Source: Elysia chlorotica (Eukaryota; Mollusca; Gastropoda; Plakobranchidae). Taken from it: a DNA stretch of 64,000 nt. The stretch is from contig RQTK01000230.1 in the NCBI GenBank assembly GCA_003991915.1, forward strand, positions 129,595 through 193,594, in the 5' to 3' direction. The notes below the pieces were generated by a model. The model made no database searches. It had not been told where the DNA came from and saw only the letters and a list, made by a program, of their open reading frames with translations. Of the stretch, positions 48,601-61,200 are shown piece after piece; the stretch's first letter is position 1, and each line of letters starts with the position of its first letter. A program made the translations under genes and the position numbers.

Positions 48601-51552
48601 TTTGATATTACTCTGAGATGGAATTTAGGTTGGCAAGCCTGTAAAGATAAATGGATGTCAGATTGTTTTAAATTTTCTGTGCTTTCTGTGTCACTTTATT
48701 TTTCTTTAGGTTAATCCAATTAATGAATATTTTGTTTTTGCAGGTGATCTGAAACTTGTTGAAAAACCCCAGCCTCTTACCCTGGCTCCACATGACTTCT
48801 GTAACATCAAGGCCAATGTCAAAGTTACTTCCACAGAGAATGGCATCATTTTTGGCAATATTGGTATATATTTCTAACATTCTAAATGGCTCTATAAAAA
48901 GCAAAAAAGGCAAACCAAATGAATAAAGGTTGAGTGAAAAACAAGAAAAGAAAAAAAAAAAATTTATCAAGGCTTTAGCTATCAATCTGTGAAAATCTAG
49001 GTTGGATGTTGATAACTTATTAAAAATTGTCTTCATATTTTTTCTTATTCCAAAACACAATATAGTTCAGAAAGTTTTATTGAACCTAGTTAACATTTTT
49101 CAGAAATTTACTCAGTTTTGCCCCAATTGTATACACATCGGAGAAAATTATGAAATTACAATTAATCCCCAGTTGGTCCACTTTCTGGCATCTTCTGATA
49201 TAATATTGTCCAATAATATATCCTACCCCCTACCACCTCAAAGAAAAAACGATTAAAAACCAGCTTTTTCCTCTTTTTTTTTTTTTTTTTTTTTAGGTGT
49301 ATAGACAGATATTCTAATTTAATGAGCTCATAAAGTGTGAAATTTGAAAAAAAAAGAAAAAAAAAAAAGAGAGAGAATTTAATGGCAAGATCATCACAGT
49401 AATATGTTAAAAGTTTTCACTCTGCTAGATTTCTCATAATTGTTCTGTAAGACTTCTGTCCTCTTATTTTCTTCAAAAACATCCTTTTGTTTTTTAAACT
49501 CTAATTTAAAGTCACTGAGTGGACTTTGATGAATATTATTTTCTTAGTTTGTAATTTATGCGAATATTTCTCCCACAACCAGTGTATGATGTGAGTGGCG
49601 CTGCCAGTGATCGCAACTGTGTGGTGCTCAATGACATACATATTGACATCATGGATTACATTGTCCCTGCCTCCTGCACTGATACTGAATTCCGTCAGGT
49701 ACATAGCAATGCATGCAAAATCTGTTCGTAGGTGAATGTCATTTTTTAAAATAGATTAAGGGTATTGTTGGTGCTCCTTTTTGAAGGTCCTGGTTTCACC
49801 TTCCCTTGAAGTTTTCTGTTCAAATTTTATTGAAATCTAAATCTAAAATAAACTATTAGTCAGAACATTTGTAGGGATTTGAGCTATAATTTTCCCAGAT
49901 GCCTGAAAATAAATAAAGTGCAAAGACTGGTCTTATAGTTAACAAGTTATCCTACAATTTTTAAAAATTTGTTGTTGTTGTTGCAACAAATAAAAGGCCA
50001 TAATATTTTTTTTAAACTGGGCAATTTTTCTTTTATATTTATCATATTTTCTTTTTGTGCTCAGATGTGGGCTGAGTTTGAATGGGAAAACAAGGTGACT
50101 GTGAACACCAATATAACAGACTTGAAAGAGTATTTAGAGCATGTGATGGCCTGCACCAACATGAAGTGTCTCACTCCTGAGAAGGTAAGTACTTCATCTT
50201 TTCCTGTTGTTATAAGGCAGCGTCATCTTGAATTATCAAGTTCAGCTTCCTAGTAACAGGAGCATCCATGTTTGTTTACATTTTTTCAGCGAAGTGTGGG
50301 CTGAGGGGTTATAGGAAAAGCCTTGTAACTCACTATCTGTTTCTCTGAGATATATGAAATCTCGCCCAGTTGTAGTTAATTAAATTCTCTAATTAATGAA
50401 AACTTTAAAAATACATTTTCTTATATTTATTTATAAAGTGATGTTTTCATCTGTATCTGCACTTTTGTAGATATATATTGCTGAATAGGTTTTAGTCACC
50501 ATTCAAAGTCAACTGTTTCATATTCTCAAACAGGCTGCCAAAAACATTCATACAAATATCATCTGATATAGGCACTGAAAGTTTCACACCAGCTGATGTC
50601 TTTCAGATACAAGTCATGTCTTATTGTTGTTGATTGCAGATTTCCAAACAGTTGCCGATAACTAAAATGTATGCTGTCCAAACAGCAGTTATCATTTAAT
50701 GATGGAATATAAAAATGTTACTCAATATTTATATTTTGAATACCTTTCACCGTATATGTAATATTGTCAATGTCATGCCATAACTGATCTTCGTCTAACT
50801 ACCAGAACAAGTAGAAAGCTTACCTAATCCATTTAACACTTGTAAAATAATGTGCTTCTTAAATCTAATTTTTTTTTTAACCAGGCTCTATCAGGTGACT
50901 GTGGCTTCATGGCTGCCAATATGTACGCCAAGTCCATCTTTGGGGAAGACGTTTTGGCCAACTTGAGCATTGAGAAGCCTCTTCACCTGGGCAAGGATGC
51001 ATCTGTACAAGGTCATGTTCGCATCAGAGCAAAGAGTCAGGTAGGCTTTTTTTTCCATTCTTGTAAAGATCGTGGTTGATTATCTGATCTGTAACTGCCA
51101 GGTTGAATCAGAACAGAAATGGACAGTCATTTTAATTTATTTTACAATCAATTTGCCAGATTTTCCTACAAAATTTGTTAAAATGTGCTACTATAATGCA
51201 ATTTGTCACAAATTTAATTTTCAAATTTGTCATGCTTTGATGCATTTTAAATTATTAGACTTTGTTTCTTGAGGTTTCTACTAGTATCTAGATTCAATCA
51301 AGATTTACCCAGCGTAAGTTTGCTAAGCTTAACATTTTCAACCAGAATATCAATTTACTAGAAAATTTGATCTGACAAGTCACATTAACACAAATTTAGT
51401 CTTGAAACCCAGCATTAGGTGTTCATGAATTTATACCATGATTTTTTGTTCAATTTTCTTTTATTATTTATCTTTTCCAGGGCATGGCTCTCAGCATGGG
51501 AGACAAAATCAACTTGTCCCAGAAGAAGGCAGCAAAGATGCCAACTGCCTAA
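39641..51552 (+). CDS. COPB1: COPB1, coatomer subunit beta (beta-COP)
   Basis: Cytosolic COPI coat subunit for Golgi-to-ER and intra-Golgi vesicles; with delta-COP it pairs with the gamma/zeta half of the inner coat. Coding exons: 39641-39734, 39954-40183, 41072-41241, 41406-41520, 41887-41979, 42246-42383, 42851-42970, 43324-43431, 43604-43747, 44170-44315, 44892-44988, 45115-45169, 45396-45501, 45700-45820, 46284-46355, 46859-47014, 47359-47448, 47651-47737, 48039-48183, 48744-48863, 49583-49698, 50065-50184, 50885-51040, 51481-51552. All introns are GT-AG and all phases join, giving 956 residues (human 953). Residues about 20-540 are the adaptin-type HEAT solenoid ([39 protein letters not shown]). 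After a variable linker come the beta-appendage ([20 protein letters not shown]) and the platform domain ([16 protein letters not shown]), ending INLSQKK. The second intron carries a LINE insertion. The start ATG follows a spliced 5' UTR (acceptor ending 39573). Confidence 0.97.
40306..40835 (+). mobile_element. 5'-truncated LINE inserted in COPB1 intron 2, intact 3' ORF, 10-bp target-site duplication
   Basis: The C-terminal end of a non-LTR retrotransposon ORF2 is open without a break to TGA at 40828-40830. Motifs are the post-RT block [47 protein letters not shown] and GRGRPRTKW. The element ends in TGATGATGAT-like repeats. ACCCATCATT lies at 40296-40305 and again at 40836-40845, so both ends are fixed. 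It is in sense orientation. The intact frame and exact duplication argue for a fairly recent insertion; it is spliced out with the intron. Confidence 0.9.
45288..45300. repeat. Poly-G run in COPB1 intron
   Basis: A run of 13 G between two short COPB1 exons. Confidence 0.9.
45855..45950 (+). mobile_element. SINE copy 7, truncated at both ends
   Basis: Only the middle of the family remains: GCTGAGACAGAAGTCATGGT, CCCTGCCCTGTCTTGTGTGT, GGCAGCACATGAAATTGTCA and GACATCAGTCTTGGGGCCTG. Head and tail are missing. It lies in the COPB1 intron after 45820, in sense orientation. Confidence 0.8.
46548..46604 (+). other. Possible in-frame cassette exon of COPB1 (19 codons)
   Basis: The 57-nt stretch between AACATAG and GTATGT would insert 19 sense codons (ILSAYCQ... 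MMEIV) between residues encoded by 46284-46355 and 46859-47014 without shifting frame. The acceptor has a poor pyrimidine tract, and the conserved protein runs [14 protein letters not shown] without it. It may be chance. Confidence 0.2.
48272..48356. repeat. C-run/A-run low-complexity tract in COPB1 intron
   Basis: Alternating runs of C (up to 13) and A (up to 10), followed by AAC-rich sequence, in the intron after 48183. It could be an assembly-sensitive region. Confidence 0.8.
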
Positions 51553-52210
51553 ATCAATAGTTTGGGAAAAGAAAAAAAAATGGATGAAAAGTAATTTATT
51601 CAAAGGCTTTGTAATATAGGTTCTTTACCCATATATTTTAACATTAAATAATTGATAAAGGGATATCAGAGTTAGGTTTTGTGTTTGCAATCACATGTGA
51701 CATATGTCTGTTAAATATATACATGTAATATAGTTTCATAAAACAAAAACGTATGAACTGTAGTTTGCAATAGGCTGTATCATTTCATTTTTTATACTGT
51801 GATTAGAGGGTTTTACTAACCACTTTATTGGTACTGTTTTTTGTTTTTTTTCCTCTTTTCATTTCAACTTGAACTGAAACTTAAACTTATAGAGCCATAG
51901 TTGTATGCTGATTAAGAAAAATATTATTGCATGCAGATTTTTTTTTCATGACATTCATATGTACAAGTTAAAACTTAAGAGGCAATATAAACTTGGATTC
52001 TGTTTTGTACCTACATTTAGTTTTAAATGAATGTAAAGGTTGCCACAGTCTTCATAATTAAATGGAACTTATCTTGGACAATCGTTTTCAATTTGGATTT
52101 TGATGTGAATACTCCATTGTGGTGTATTGTTTGTTTGTGAATGACAAAATCAAACACCAGAAAATATGATGTTCAATATTACAAATAAATTTGTATTTTA
52201 AAATGTTTAG
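51553..52210 (+). other. COPB1 3' UTR with polyadenylation signal
   Basis: AT-rich, non-coding. AATAAA at 52184-52189 is the best polyadenylation signal, about 630 bases after the stop codon. Confidence 0.6.
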
Positions 52211-53539
52211 CTGAGTAACATTTTTGAAGGTTGACATAACTTGCTTTCAAATTAGGAGCCAAGGGCTAAAGCAAAGAGAAGAATAAGAAATTGAGAAAAA
52301 AGCAATTTGAACTTTCTGCCATTTTAATTGCAAAGGCTCACAAAACATAGGCTAGACAAAATAATTATTTTGTATTTAAAATAATAAACTCTTGAACAAT
52401 TCGATGCTGAATTTTTTTCAAAGAAAAAAATCTTAATTTGAATTTTAAAATCACAAAGAGGACATATTCTTCCATAGTGCAGAACAACACAATTGCTAAA
52501 AGTTAAAGTAATCCAAACATTTCTTTAAAACAACAAAAATCGCACCTGAATTTAAATATTTGAGGTATGCCTAATTTTTTTTACATTAATTTGAACACTG
52601 TGAAATGATCACCGATGAAATAGAAGTGTTGAAATTACAAAAATCAAGCAACTCATTTCTAGTTAAATAATTATAAAAGACTGCTTACATCACACAGTAA
52701 CTCAGTTTCTATAAAGGACCAGATCACTTTGCTTGCCTACACCGATCTGACCAGGATCATAAATGGTGGCTGACAGGTGGAATGCGAGCATCCCGGCTTG
52801 CAGGGCTGCCCGCCCACTGCTTATCAACGGGCTAATCTGTACGTTCGGCAATAAAATTACATTTATCACCTTTCAACGTGCAATTTTTCACACAAATCCT
52901 GCCTTGAAATATATCAAATAAAAGCTAGGCATGTTCTATTTAAGATGCGGTTGTTCATTTTATTCTGTGTATTCCGAATGGTATACTACAGTGCCTTAAA
53001 CATTATATATGCTTTGACTTTGAGCGACATTTTAACATTATAAAATATCATACGTGAGTACATGTATTTCTGTGTAGTTTCAAACTGATCAGTTTGTAAT
53101 TTTAAAAGCTATGGCCCATTATTGATGACCATTATGTTATATCAGTTACTGTGGTATTGTAATTTTCTATCTGCCCGATAAATCTACACTTAGGAGAGAT
53201 TCTTTAACTGTTCAGTTAATATAAAAAGTAAAAAAGTTGTACTTTATATGCTTTAAAATAATTGCGAAGATGATATTTTTCAGTCTTAAATTAAGTTTAA
53301 AATTAAATCATGTTACTGGATATGAGACTTGGATTAGAAATAGAACATGTGAAGATGAATCCGCTGGCTTGAAGATTAAGACTCTAAGTAAAGGACCCAT
53401 TTGCTGTGAACTAGAGCAGTTCTTTTAAAAAAACAACATAGTTTTACAGCCACAAGTACATGAAGTCGCAAGTACATGTATAAACATACCTGACAAAACA
53501 TGTAGTTACCACAGTTGATGAACTATTCACAGAACAGAC
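52211..53539. other. Intergenic DNA between COPB1 and WDTC1
   Basis: No supported gene. A locally GC-richer block at about 52725-52850 interrupts the AT-rich background; I could not assign it. An open frame at 53237-53428 shows no family resemblance. Confidence 0.4.
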
Positions 53540-53930
53540 ATTTATTGACAGAGCATTTTCAGTCGGAACAACATTTGATACACTAAATCATGCTTTCACC
53601 ACCACAGTGCATAATTTAGTTTCTTACGCTGGTAAGGTTGGCGAGTCGATAGCATCATACGTGACACTATACAGACCACATTCGCACAACACAATTACAC
53701 CAAAACTACATAAGATAGAACAACACTGTCTACCCTTTATTAAGAGATGGGGTTATGGTTTGGAGTTTTTGTGGGAGCAGGAGGGTTAGTTTATCGCAAG
53801 TGAAAATTGCAACAAATTGGGATATCGATGGTGGACATAAAGGACAAGAGTGCTGACCTACGGGCTGTTGTTCAAGCCCAAAGGCTGCAAAATGTCTCTA
53901 AAGAAAAAGAAAGTAATTTCGCTGTAAGTT
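53540..53930 (+). pseudogene. Fragment of an unnamed element-associated protein, frameshifted
   Basis: One frame (53607-53789) reads ITPKLHKIEQHCLPFIKRWG then GLEFLWEQEG. It resembles a PKLH...H..PF...W..G.GF..EQ motif that I associate with multicopy, probably transposon-related proteins of invertebrates. After the stop another frame continues with MVDIKDKSADLRAVVQAQRL, a plausible continuation of the same protein. So this looks like a single decayed copy with a frameshift near 53790. The family name is unknown to me. Confidence 0.45.
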
Positions 53931-55264
53931 TGACTTTAAAAAAAAAAAAATTAATTATTTAACCTTCATATCTAATGTGAATACACAGTGCATGCCCATC
54001 AGTTAGCCATCAGTATAACTAGTAGTAGTACAATTTAAGACAGATTACTTCAAAAACAAATGCAAATGAAAAATATGCTTTTATGTAAATATTAGAAATG
54101 CACACAAAACATTTTCAGCAATACCTTTTTTTTCCCATGAATTTTGAACAAGTCACAACCTGTTAAGAAAAAAATCTACAAAGTCTGATCTTTGGTCAAT
54201 AATAATTGTACTAGTATGTTCCTACTTTTTCCTCTTAAAACTTATACATGTACCACTGCCAAGTTTACAAAAAAAATTAAAAAAAATGTAACTTGAATGC
54301 TCGTTATGTTTGAAGTTTAAACACTCTTTCATCAGAAATGCATGTTTTGAGTGTTATGTTTGAAGTCGGTGAGTAAATGCTAGTGTGCTAGCCGAGGCTC
54401 ATGTAACTAGACCAGTGTGACTCCCTGGTGACCCCTTGCAGGAGGTCAAATCAACGGCAAACTAGGTGAACCCCTTCAAAACCACTGTGATCAGGAAAGA
54501 TACAATGTGCACACTTATCCAATGAAAGCTAAAGAAAAAATAGAAATGCCCTGTTTCAATCAATCTAAATTTTACATGATCAAATAATGTTATTGTCAAA
54601 CCTTTTAGATGAGACAAGTGACAGTGAGGCTTAAAAAAACAAAAGCTTCTTTCTTGCAAGAAGAGCAAACCTTTAGTACTTGCATTCATTGAATTTTGAT
54701 GGATGAAAATGTTCTACTTCATCAATTGAAATATGATTATGAACAAGGCAACTAGAATGTTACATGTCATGTATTTTTTTGTTCAATTTCATATGACAAA
54801 TTAGGAGAAGAGTGTGCAAGCCAGTTTTATTTATTTATTTTTTTAAATTAATTTTATTTCAAAATTAACCAACACTGTTGCAGAGTTCATTTTTTGGCAA
54901 TATCAAACGGTGCTTCAAAATAAAAATGCAAACAGCTTACATGGAGTATGGTTCTGCATTGGAATCATGGCTAGATACAAGTTACACATTTGAACAATGT
55001 GATATGTCTACTTACAACATGTTACAATACTATTTACAAAATATTTACACATACTCTGTTTAAGTTGGATTTTATCACACCTGTATTCATTGACGAGTCA
55101 TGATGAAAGACAAAGCAACTGCCATAGAAGACAGGAAGTTTACGTGCAATTTACAATTTTCCAAGCAACAAATCTTAGGCTTAAAAGTTGAAACCATGGG
55201 TATAGCTATGAAGTTTATAAATGAAAACATCTCATACCTCTTTGTCACAGGTTAATTTCATTAT
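53931..55264. other. Intergenic DNA, nothing recognised
   Basis: AT-rich, with a short direct repeat GTTATGTTTGAAGT at about 54304 and 54353. No coding or RNA signature seen. Confidence 0.4.
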
Positions 55265-55540
55265 TTACATGTTCTTTTTCTATCATTTCATGAGAAGTAT
55301 CATCATCATGTGCCGTGCTTTGTAGCGTTGGCGATCATGTCCTTCCACAACACTCAATCCCTTGTTGCCTTCAGGGCCTCCATCACATCCACCGCATTCA
55401 GCCACAAAAATAAGACTGTCTAGTAGCTTTTCTCCGTTTTCCTCTGCACCTTTTCCCTTCAAATCTTCCTGCCATGATGAGGTGTTCGAGTTTTTCTCCG
55501 ATTATAGCGTGCCTTAGTATGAATGACGACTGACGCTTTC
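55265..55540 (-). pseudogene. Degenerate 3' end of a LINE
   Basis: On the minus strand, fragments in different frames read IIGEKLEHLIMAGRFEGKR, then an SLIFVAECGGC-like piece, then KATRD-like and DMIANATKHGT-like residues, followed by a TGATGATGATAC tail. This is the layout of the C-terminus of an RTE-like ORF, broken by several shifts. The GATGAT tail is like that of the intact copy in COPB1, so it may be an older relative. Confidence 0.6.
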
Positions 55541-57999
55541 ATATTTTATTAATAAGTCTTATAAGAGTGAGACTATGAATATGGCATACTTGGTACTAAA
55601 TATGCTTCATAACAAAAATCTGTTGTGAAATGAAAAAAAGTTCACCAAAAAAAAAAGAATCAGCAGAGGCAGTTTTCAATCGATTAAAAAGAATAAAATA
55701 AAAATACTGTTCATTCATCCTTTCAGTTCAATACAAAGTAACATGGGTGGATGATAAAATATTTAAGCCAGGGCATTTCCATGCAGTAGCACCCATAAAA
55801 TTTTCTGACCTGATCAGCTCATTTATAAAACATAATTTAACTATTACCACTCGCATCAACTCTGACTGTTGATAGGCGGATCAAGGTCAGTGGCATCAAT
55901 GGTCACAGCGTTGATCGATATGGGTGTTTTTATCGCATCAACTGACTCTGCTTTGCTCATTGAAACTGAAACCAAACCTCTAAATACTTTGCCAATCCAC
56001 TTTTTGGGGAACAAATATCGTTGACAATCCATCGTTTAATTTTTGTAACGGAAGCTATCAAAATTTTGGCGTCTTTTTTGCCTTAACAACGCAATTTTTT
56101 GTAACACACTTAGAGTGACTTGCAACGCTGGTATATGATTTGACTAAAAACGACAGAAATTCTAATTTTCATTTATATCAATATAAGTTTTGCTAAGACA
56201 TTTTTAAAGCTATCAAAGTTTTAGCAAACACATCTCCATTTTGCTAAGGCTCTACAGTAAGGCCTGTGATTGGATGGGGAATGGGTAAGCAAATGGGAAA
56301 AGTTAAAACAATTTTTTTCATGACATAATGTCCAATAAATTAAAAAATAGGACTAGTTGGTTTCAATGATACACCAGATCAACTCCGTGTCACATTAGCG
56401 GACTCTGATCAACATTTGTAAGTCACAGCACAGTAGCTCATACCGTCAACAGCACTCGGTGCTGCCAGACCATCGTTATAGTGGGACATTGCAAGAATCC
56501 CCATTTTTTCTACTATATAATGCCTAGTACCTGTGCTTGGGTTTAACGGACATGGAAATGGTGAACTTGGATACAGCCGGAGGGGGGAGTAAGCTTGGTT
56601 CTCCAAAATAATGGTCAATCAACCTGTACAGCAATATTTTGGGCCAGTCTCTGACACAGAGGTCTAGACAAAGGATGCGAATGATACAGTGTGTAAATGT
56701 TATAATACAGATGGGGAAGGGGTGTTCAACAGGCATGCAGTCAAGGATACGGCAATGTGATTGGTCGGCCCAGTGATGAATGAGGTGGAGTTAGGGAGAC
56801 TTATGAGAGTTACTGTTAGCTCTAGGTGGTCTCAGATCCTGAGTAACTGTACACAAAAAAAAAGACTGTGAGAAACAAAAACAAACATGACAGCCAATGA
56901 ACTAATGACAGCCTATTTCAGGACTTGAAGTTGCTGCAAACTTGAGACGTACAGTCCTGAATGTTGAAGGCGAACATGGAACTAACCGATGGTGTACATT
57001 AATTTATCCATGTTTAAAACAATAAAAGGGTTGTCTCCTTGCCAGAACGCTTCTGTCTCATTGATGTGGTATCTCTAGCATTGGCAATAATATAAAATAC
57101 AGTGATGCCATTCATTATTTTTTTTACTAAAGTAAAACATTATGCCTGCAGTAGCATAGCACAAAACATGACCTCTTTACTGAACTCTGATCTGCCAACT
57201 TTGTTTCTCTAGCAATTCAGTGAATTTACGGAAAATTGGTTTCACTGAAGATAATCACTCAACACTGTCAATGGATACTACTAATGTTAAAATCTTGATG
57301 CATTCCGTCAAGTTCAATATCAATTTAAGTTACAAAAACTCAAAACAACAAAAAATCCACCTCTCTATGTGAACGGAATAGGTTGTCAAAAGTCATTGTG
57401 GTCACTACCGCCAGTCTGTTCAGAAGCAATCCTCCATAATCTCCCCCAATCTCTGCTTTCACTCTTCAACTTCCCTAAGTCAAAAAGTAGGTGTAGTGAT
57501 GCAAACACATACAATGATAACATTTTTATAGATCTGTATACAAGTGCCTGAGGCAAAACATGGGACATGAAATTGCATAAAAGATTCATCTTCAAGCACA
57601 TCTTTCTTGAACACTTTACTATATTGCATCAGGTGCTGCTGGCCAGAATATCTGATTCAGAAGACTTTCCAAAGGAGAAAATGTTTAAATAAATCACAGC
57701 CTGATACTTCACCTAAGAAAAGACTGAAATGACAAATCACACAATTTCTGGAATTTCCTAAGTGCGCAATGCAAACAAGACTAGACATTAAAAAAAAAAT
57801 TGTTTCTGTGCTTTTCTGTAAGCATCATTATTAGTGCAAGGGTATTTGAATTGGGAGAAAAATTTTGTAGATATTATATCAACACATATTAACCATTACA
57901 ATGGCTTTCTTTGAAACAGTAACTTAGTGTCAGTATTGCTATCATTGATCTCAGGTGAAGGTGATATATAAACATTTATATTTATATATAATTCCATTC
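55541..57999. other. Distal WDTC1 3' UTR or intergenic DNA
   Basis: No gene recognised. The WDTC1 transcript may end near 58000 (signal at 58000-58005) or run further left. Several open frames of 60-77 codons have no relatives that I know. Confidence 0.35.
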
Positions 58000-58256
58000 T
58001 TTATTGCAATAATATGGCTATCACCTTCAAGCAAGGAGCAAGCTAATCCACCAGGTAAGAGTTCAATGCTGGTCAACCGTTTGTCAATCAGATAATAAAG
58101 GTATAAAGCATTGTACCCAGTATTGGAAAAAAAAGGACTTTGATTCCTCTTGTTCTGTTTCTGCTTTTTCTCCTCTTGAACCAATGGTAAAACCAGAGTC
58201 CTCCCTCCAAACCATTCTCTATGTTTGTCTCAGGTCTACTTTATTTTCGAGTCCTC
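58000..58256 (-). other. WDTC1 proximal 3' UTR with polyadenylation candidate
   Basis: Minus-strand AATAAA (TTTATT at 58000-58005) lies about 250 bases downstream of the WDTC1 stop codon. The sequence between is non-coding. Confidence 0.45.
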
Positions 58257-61200
58257 TCAGCTAGTTCTACAGTTAGCAGGACCACCATCTCCCTGACCTC
58301 CCCCTTCCCCATCATCATCATCTGCATCAAGGAAGCCTGAGATCCTGTAGCCCATGTTTCTCAGCATCACCTCCAAGGGATCTGCATTCATTCGCTTCTG
58401 GTTTGCAGTGGCTGCATCATCACAGTTATTCACCTCCCTGTCATTTTCAGTTCCATCCTGGACAGACATCCAGAGAATTCATTTATTAATCACATACACT
58501 GAATTTACACCTCAAATTAATAACCCATGATAATGAAGAATAACTAACAACTATATATCCTTTAGATTTTTTAGTAACCTTTACTGACAACAACCTTTTT
58601 GCACATGCAAAGCTTACTTTACTTGCGCCTCATTTTTGCTGACAATTATTCGCTCACTCTAATGAATAATTGAAATGATGATTTAACACAGAAAACACAA
58701 TAGAATTACAAATACATGTACAGAAAATAAATTGAAACACTTCGATCGTTCTTAGGAAAAAAGTTGATGAACTGGGTCAAAATGGATTTGTTTGTCCAAC
58801 AAGTGTGATCAAGTCAAATTAGATTTATCTTTTTCGTCGACGCTAAGATGTGATGCCTATCACATTACACTAACAATTATTCAATCAATGAAAATCATTA
58901 AAAAATTAAGCAATACATACAAATATGTTATTGTGCCAATAAACCAACTCTCTATTGACTAAGGAGCGAAGGATTTAGTGGAATATCAATGTCCATGAGG
59001 TAAAGTCTAATACATTTAAATTTAGATGGCTGGTGAAAATTAAAACAATGGGACCAATTATGAAAGATGTGGATTTATGTTGTAGTATAGATAGAATTAC
59101 AGATCTAAAAAAAATTTCATTCCATTCCTTATATGAAATAGAAAAAGGGCAAAGGAATATCATAGTCTATGAAAACTGTGCACTTGTAGCCAATTGATTC
59201 TAATGGAAATAATGATTTTTTTTAGAAGTTTGTAAATCAAGGGCTTTTATGCAAGTAAACTTTTTGAAAAGTATTTTTTGAAATAATGATTTTTTTTAGA
59301 AGTTTGTAAATCAAGGGCTTTTATGCAAGTAAACTTTTTGAAAAGTAGGGGGGGGGGGGGTACCTCTTTGCACACATATTTTTTCCTATCAAAATAAATT
59401 TTTCTCAATGATACTCTACATACCTCCCTTTTTTCTTCTATAACTAGTCATCCAATCCTTGTAGTTATACTATCATTTTTATCTTTGAAAGTACACATTT
59501 TCATGACAGATTTCAAAACACCTATTTTGCAAAGAGTCTCACGTCGAAACCCTTACAGATGTCTATGTCTGAGGTTTATTTTGAATATACTTTGTTTAAC
59601 CCCAAAGGGCAGCATCATATATATATAAAACAAAGAATTAAGTCTGAAAACCAGTGGAGTTACATAGAATGAATTAACTTTTTTGTACGCATTATCTCCA
59701 TACTTCACAGGTAACAAAGAAATCTCTTTGCATATTGTGGCGCCGAACATACTTTCCTTGTTTAAACTGTTTATGGAACCAATTATGAAAAACATGGAAT
59801 TCTGTTGTAATATAGATAGAATTAAAGACCTACAAAAAGCGTCATTCCATTCCTTATACGAAATAGAAAAAGGGCAAAAGAATATCATACCTCTGGTCTG
59901 GGACTCCAAAGTCTAACAACAGGGTCAATGCCACTTGTAGCCAGTAGGCATGTACTTGGGTGAGGTTGCAAACAGTTCACAATGGACTCATCAGCTCGCA
60001 ACACCCGAACTATGTTTGTAGTATTCTTGTCCCAGATGAAGAAAGAACCATCATCGGAGCCCGCAACAATATATTGACCATTGCTGGGAGTGAAAGATTT
60101 AAGAGACAGTTTTCAAAAAATGTTCTTGAAGAACAAATAAAGTAAAACCCAGTAATAACAATATTTCTTGTTTTCCTAATAACTCACACGATAGCAAGAG
60201 TTCTCGTTATTTCTAAGACTCAAAGAGGATTTTATTGAAAGAGAAATGATTTTAGCATAATTATCATATCCCCTTTTAAAAAATGATCTAGGCATTTGAG
60301 GCAAGGAATCAAATTAAAAAAATGTAACATTTCAGTATGATGCTGTTTTTGCTCTATTAAAATTGGACTTTACTGCTATTCACAAGGATATAAATGCTCA
60401 TTAAAATTCCAAATGCTTAATAAAAATTTTTTAATAAATAAGCAAATGTGTTATATGAACACAGTTATACCTTCCAAAAAAGTTAGCTTCTTTAATATCT
60501 GTTGTGGTGTTACAATGGCCACAAAATCTAAGACAGTAGTCGCCGGCTCTCGTTTGCCACTCTTCTTCTTGTTCTGAGCCTTGCTTATCTTCATCACAGC
60601 GTTTGTCTTTGGGGCCATCTTTGGGAGCAAAAGAACATATACATATATAGAAATAATTATATATATAAAAATACCAGAGAAAGCATAATATAAAAGAAAG
60701 ATAGACAATAACATTGTAATCATTTCAGGAAGTGCTATCTAAAATACCACTATTCGCTCTGGTGGCCCCATTTCAATATCAAATAGTGGTTTTCTGAGTG
60801 TTGCAAAACATTTAATGTTAAGATTTAAATAAAACATGTTTTACAAAAGATGTTTATAGAACAAAAAAATGCAGTTTTACTGCTATTTAGTAATTCATCA
60901 AAACCAGCATGTACATTTACCTCCAGTCTGAGAAAAGATAGATGCTTTGATATCTCGATCCAGCGTCTCACAGGCCTGACTCTTTGCATAATCAGGAAAC
61001 TGCTGTTTAAACATACGCAGGCACTCAAATGCTTCCTGGCTCCACGACAGCTCATGGAGGCACCTGGCCAGCCTGAAATGAGCTTTCATGTGATTTGGAT
61101 CCAGAATCAAAGCTTGGTAACAGTCACGAAGGGCAGCATACTGATCTCCGTCCCTGAAGAGAGAGAAAAGGAATATAAATAATATACAATTGCAAGTTAT

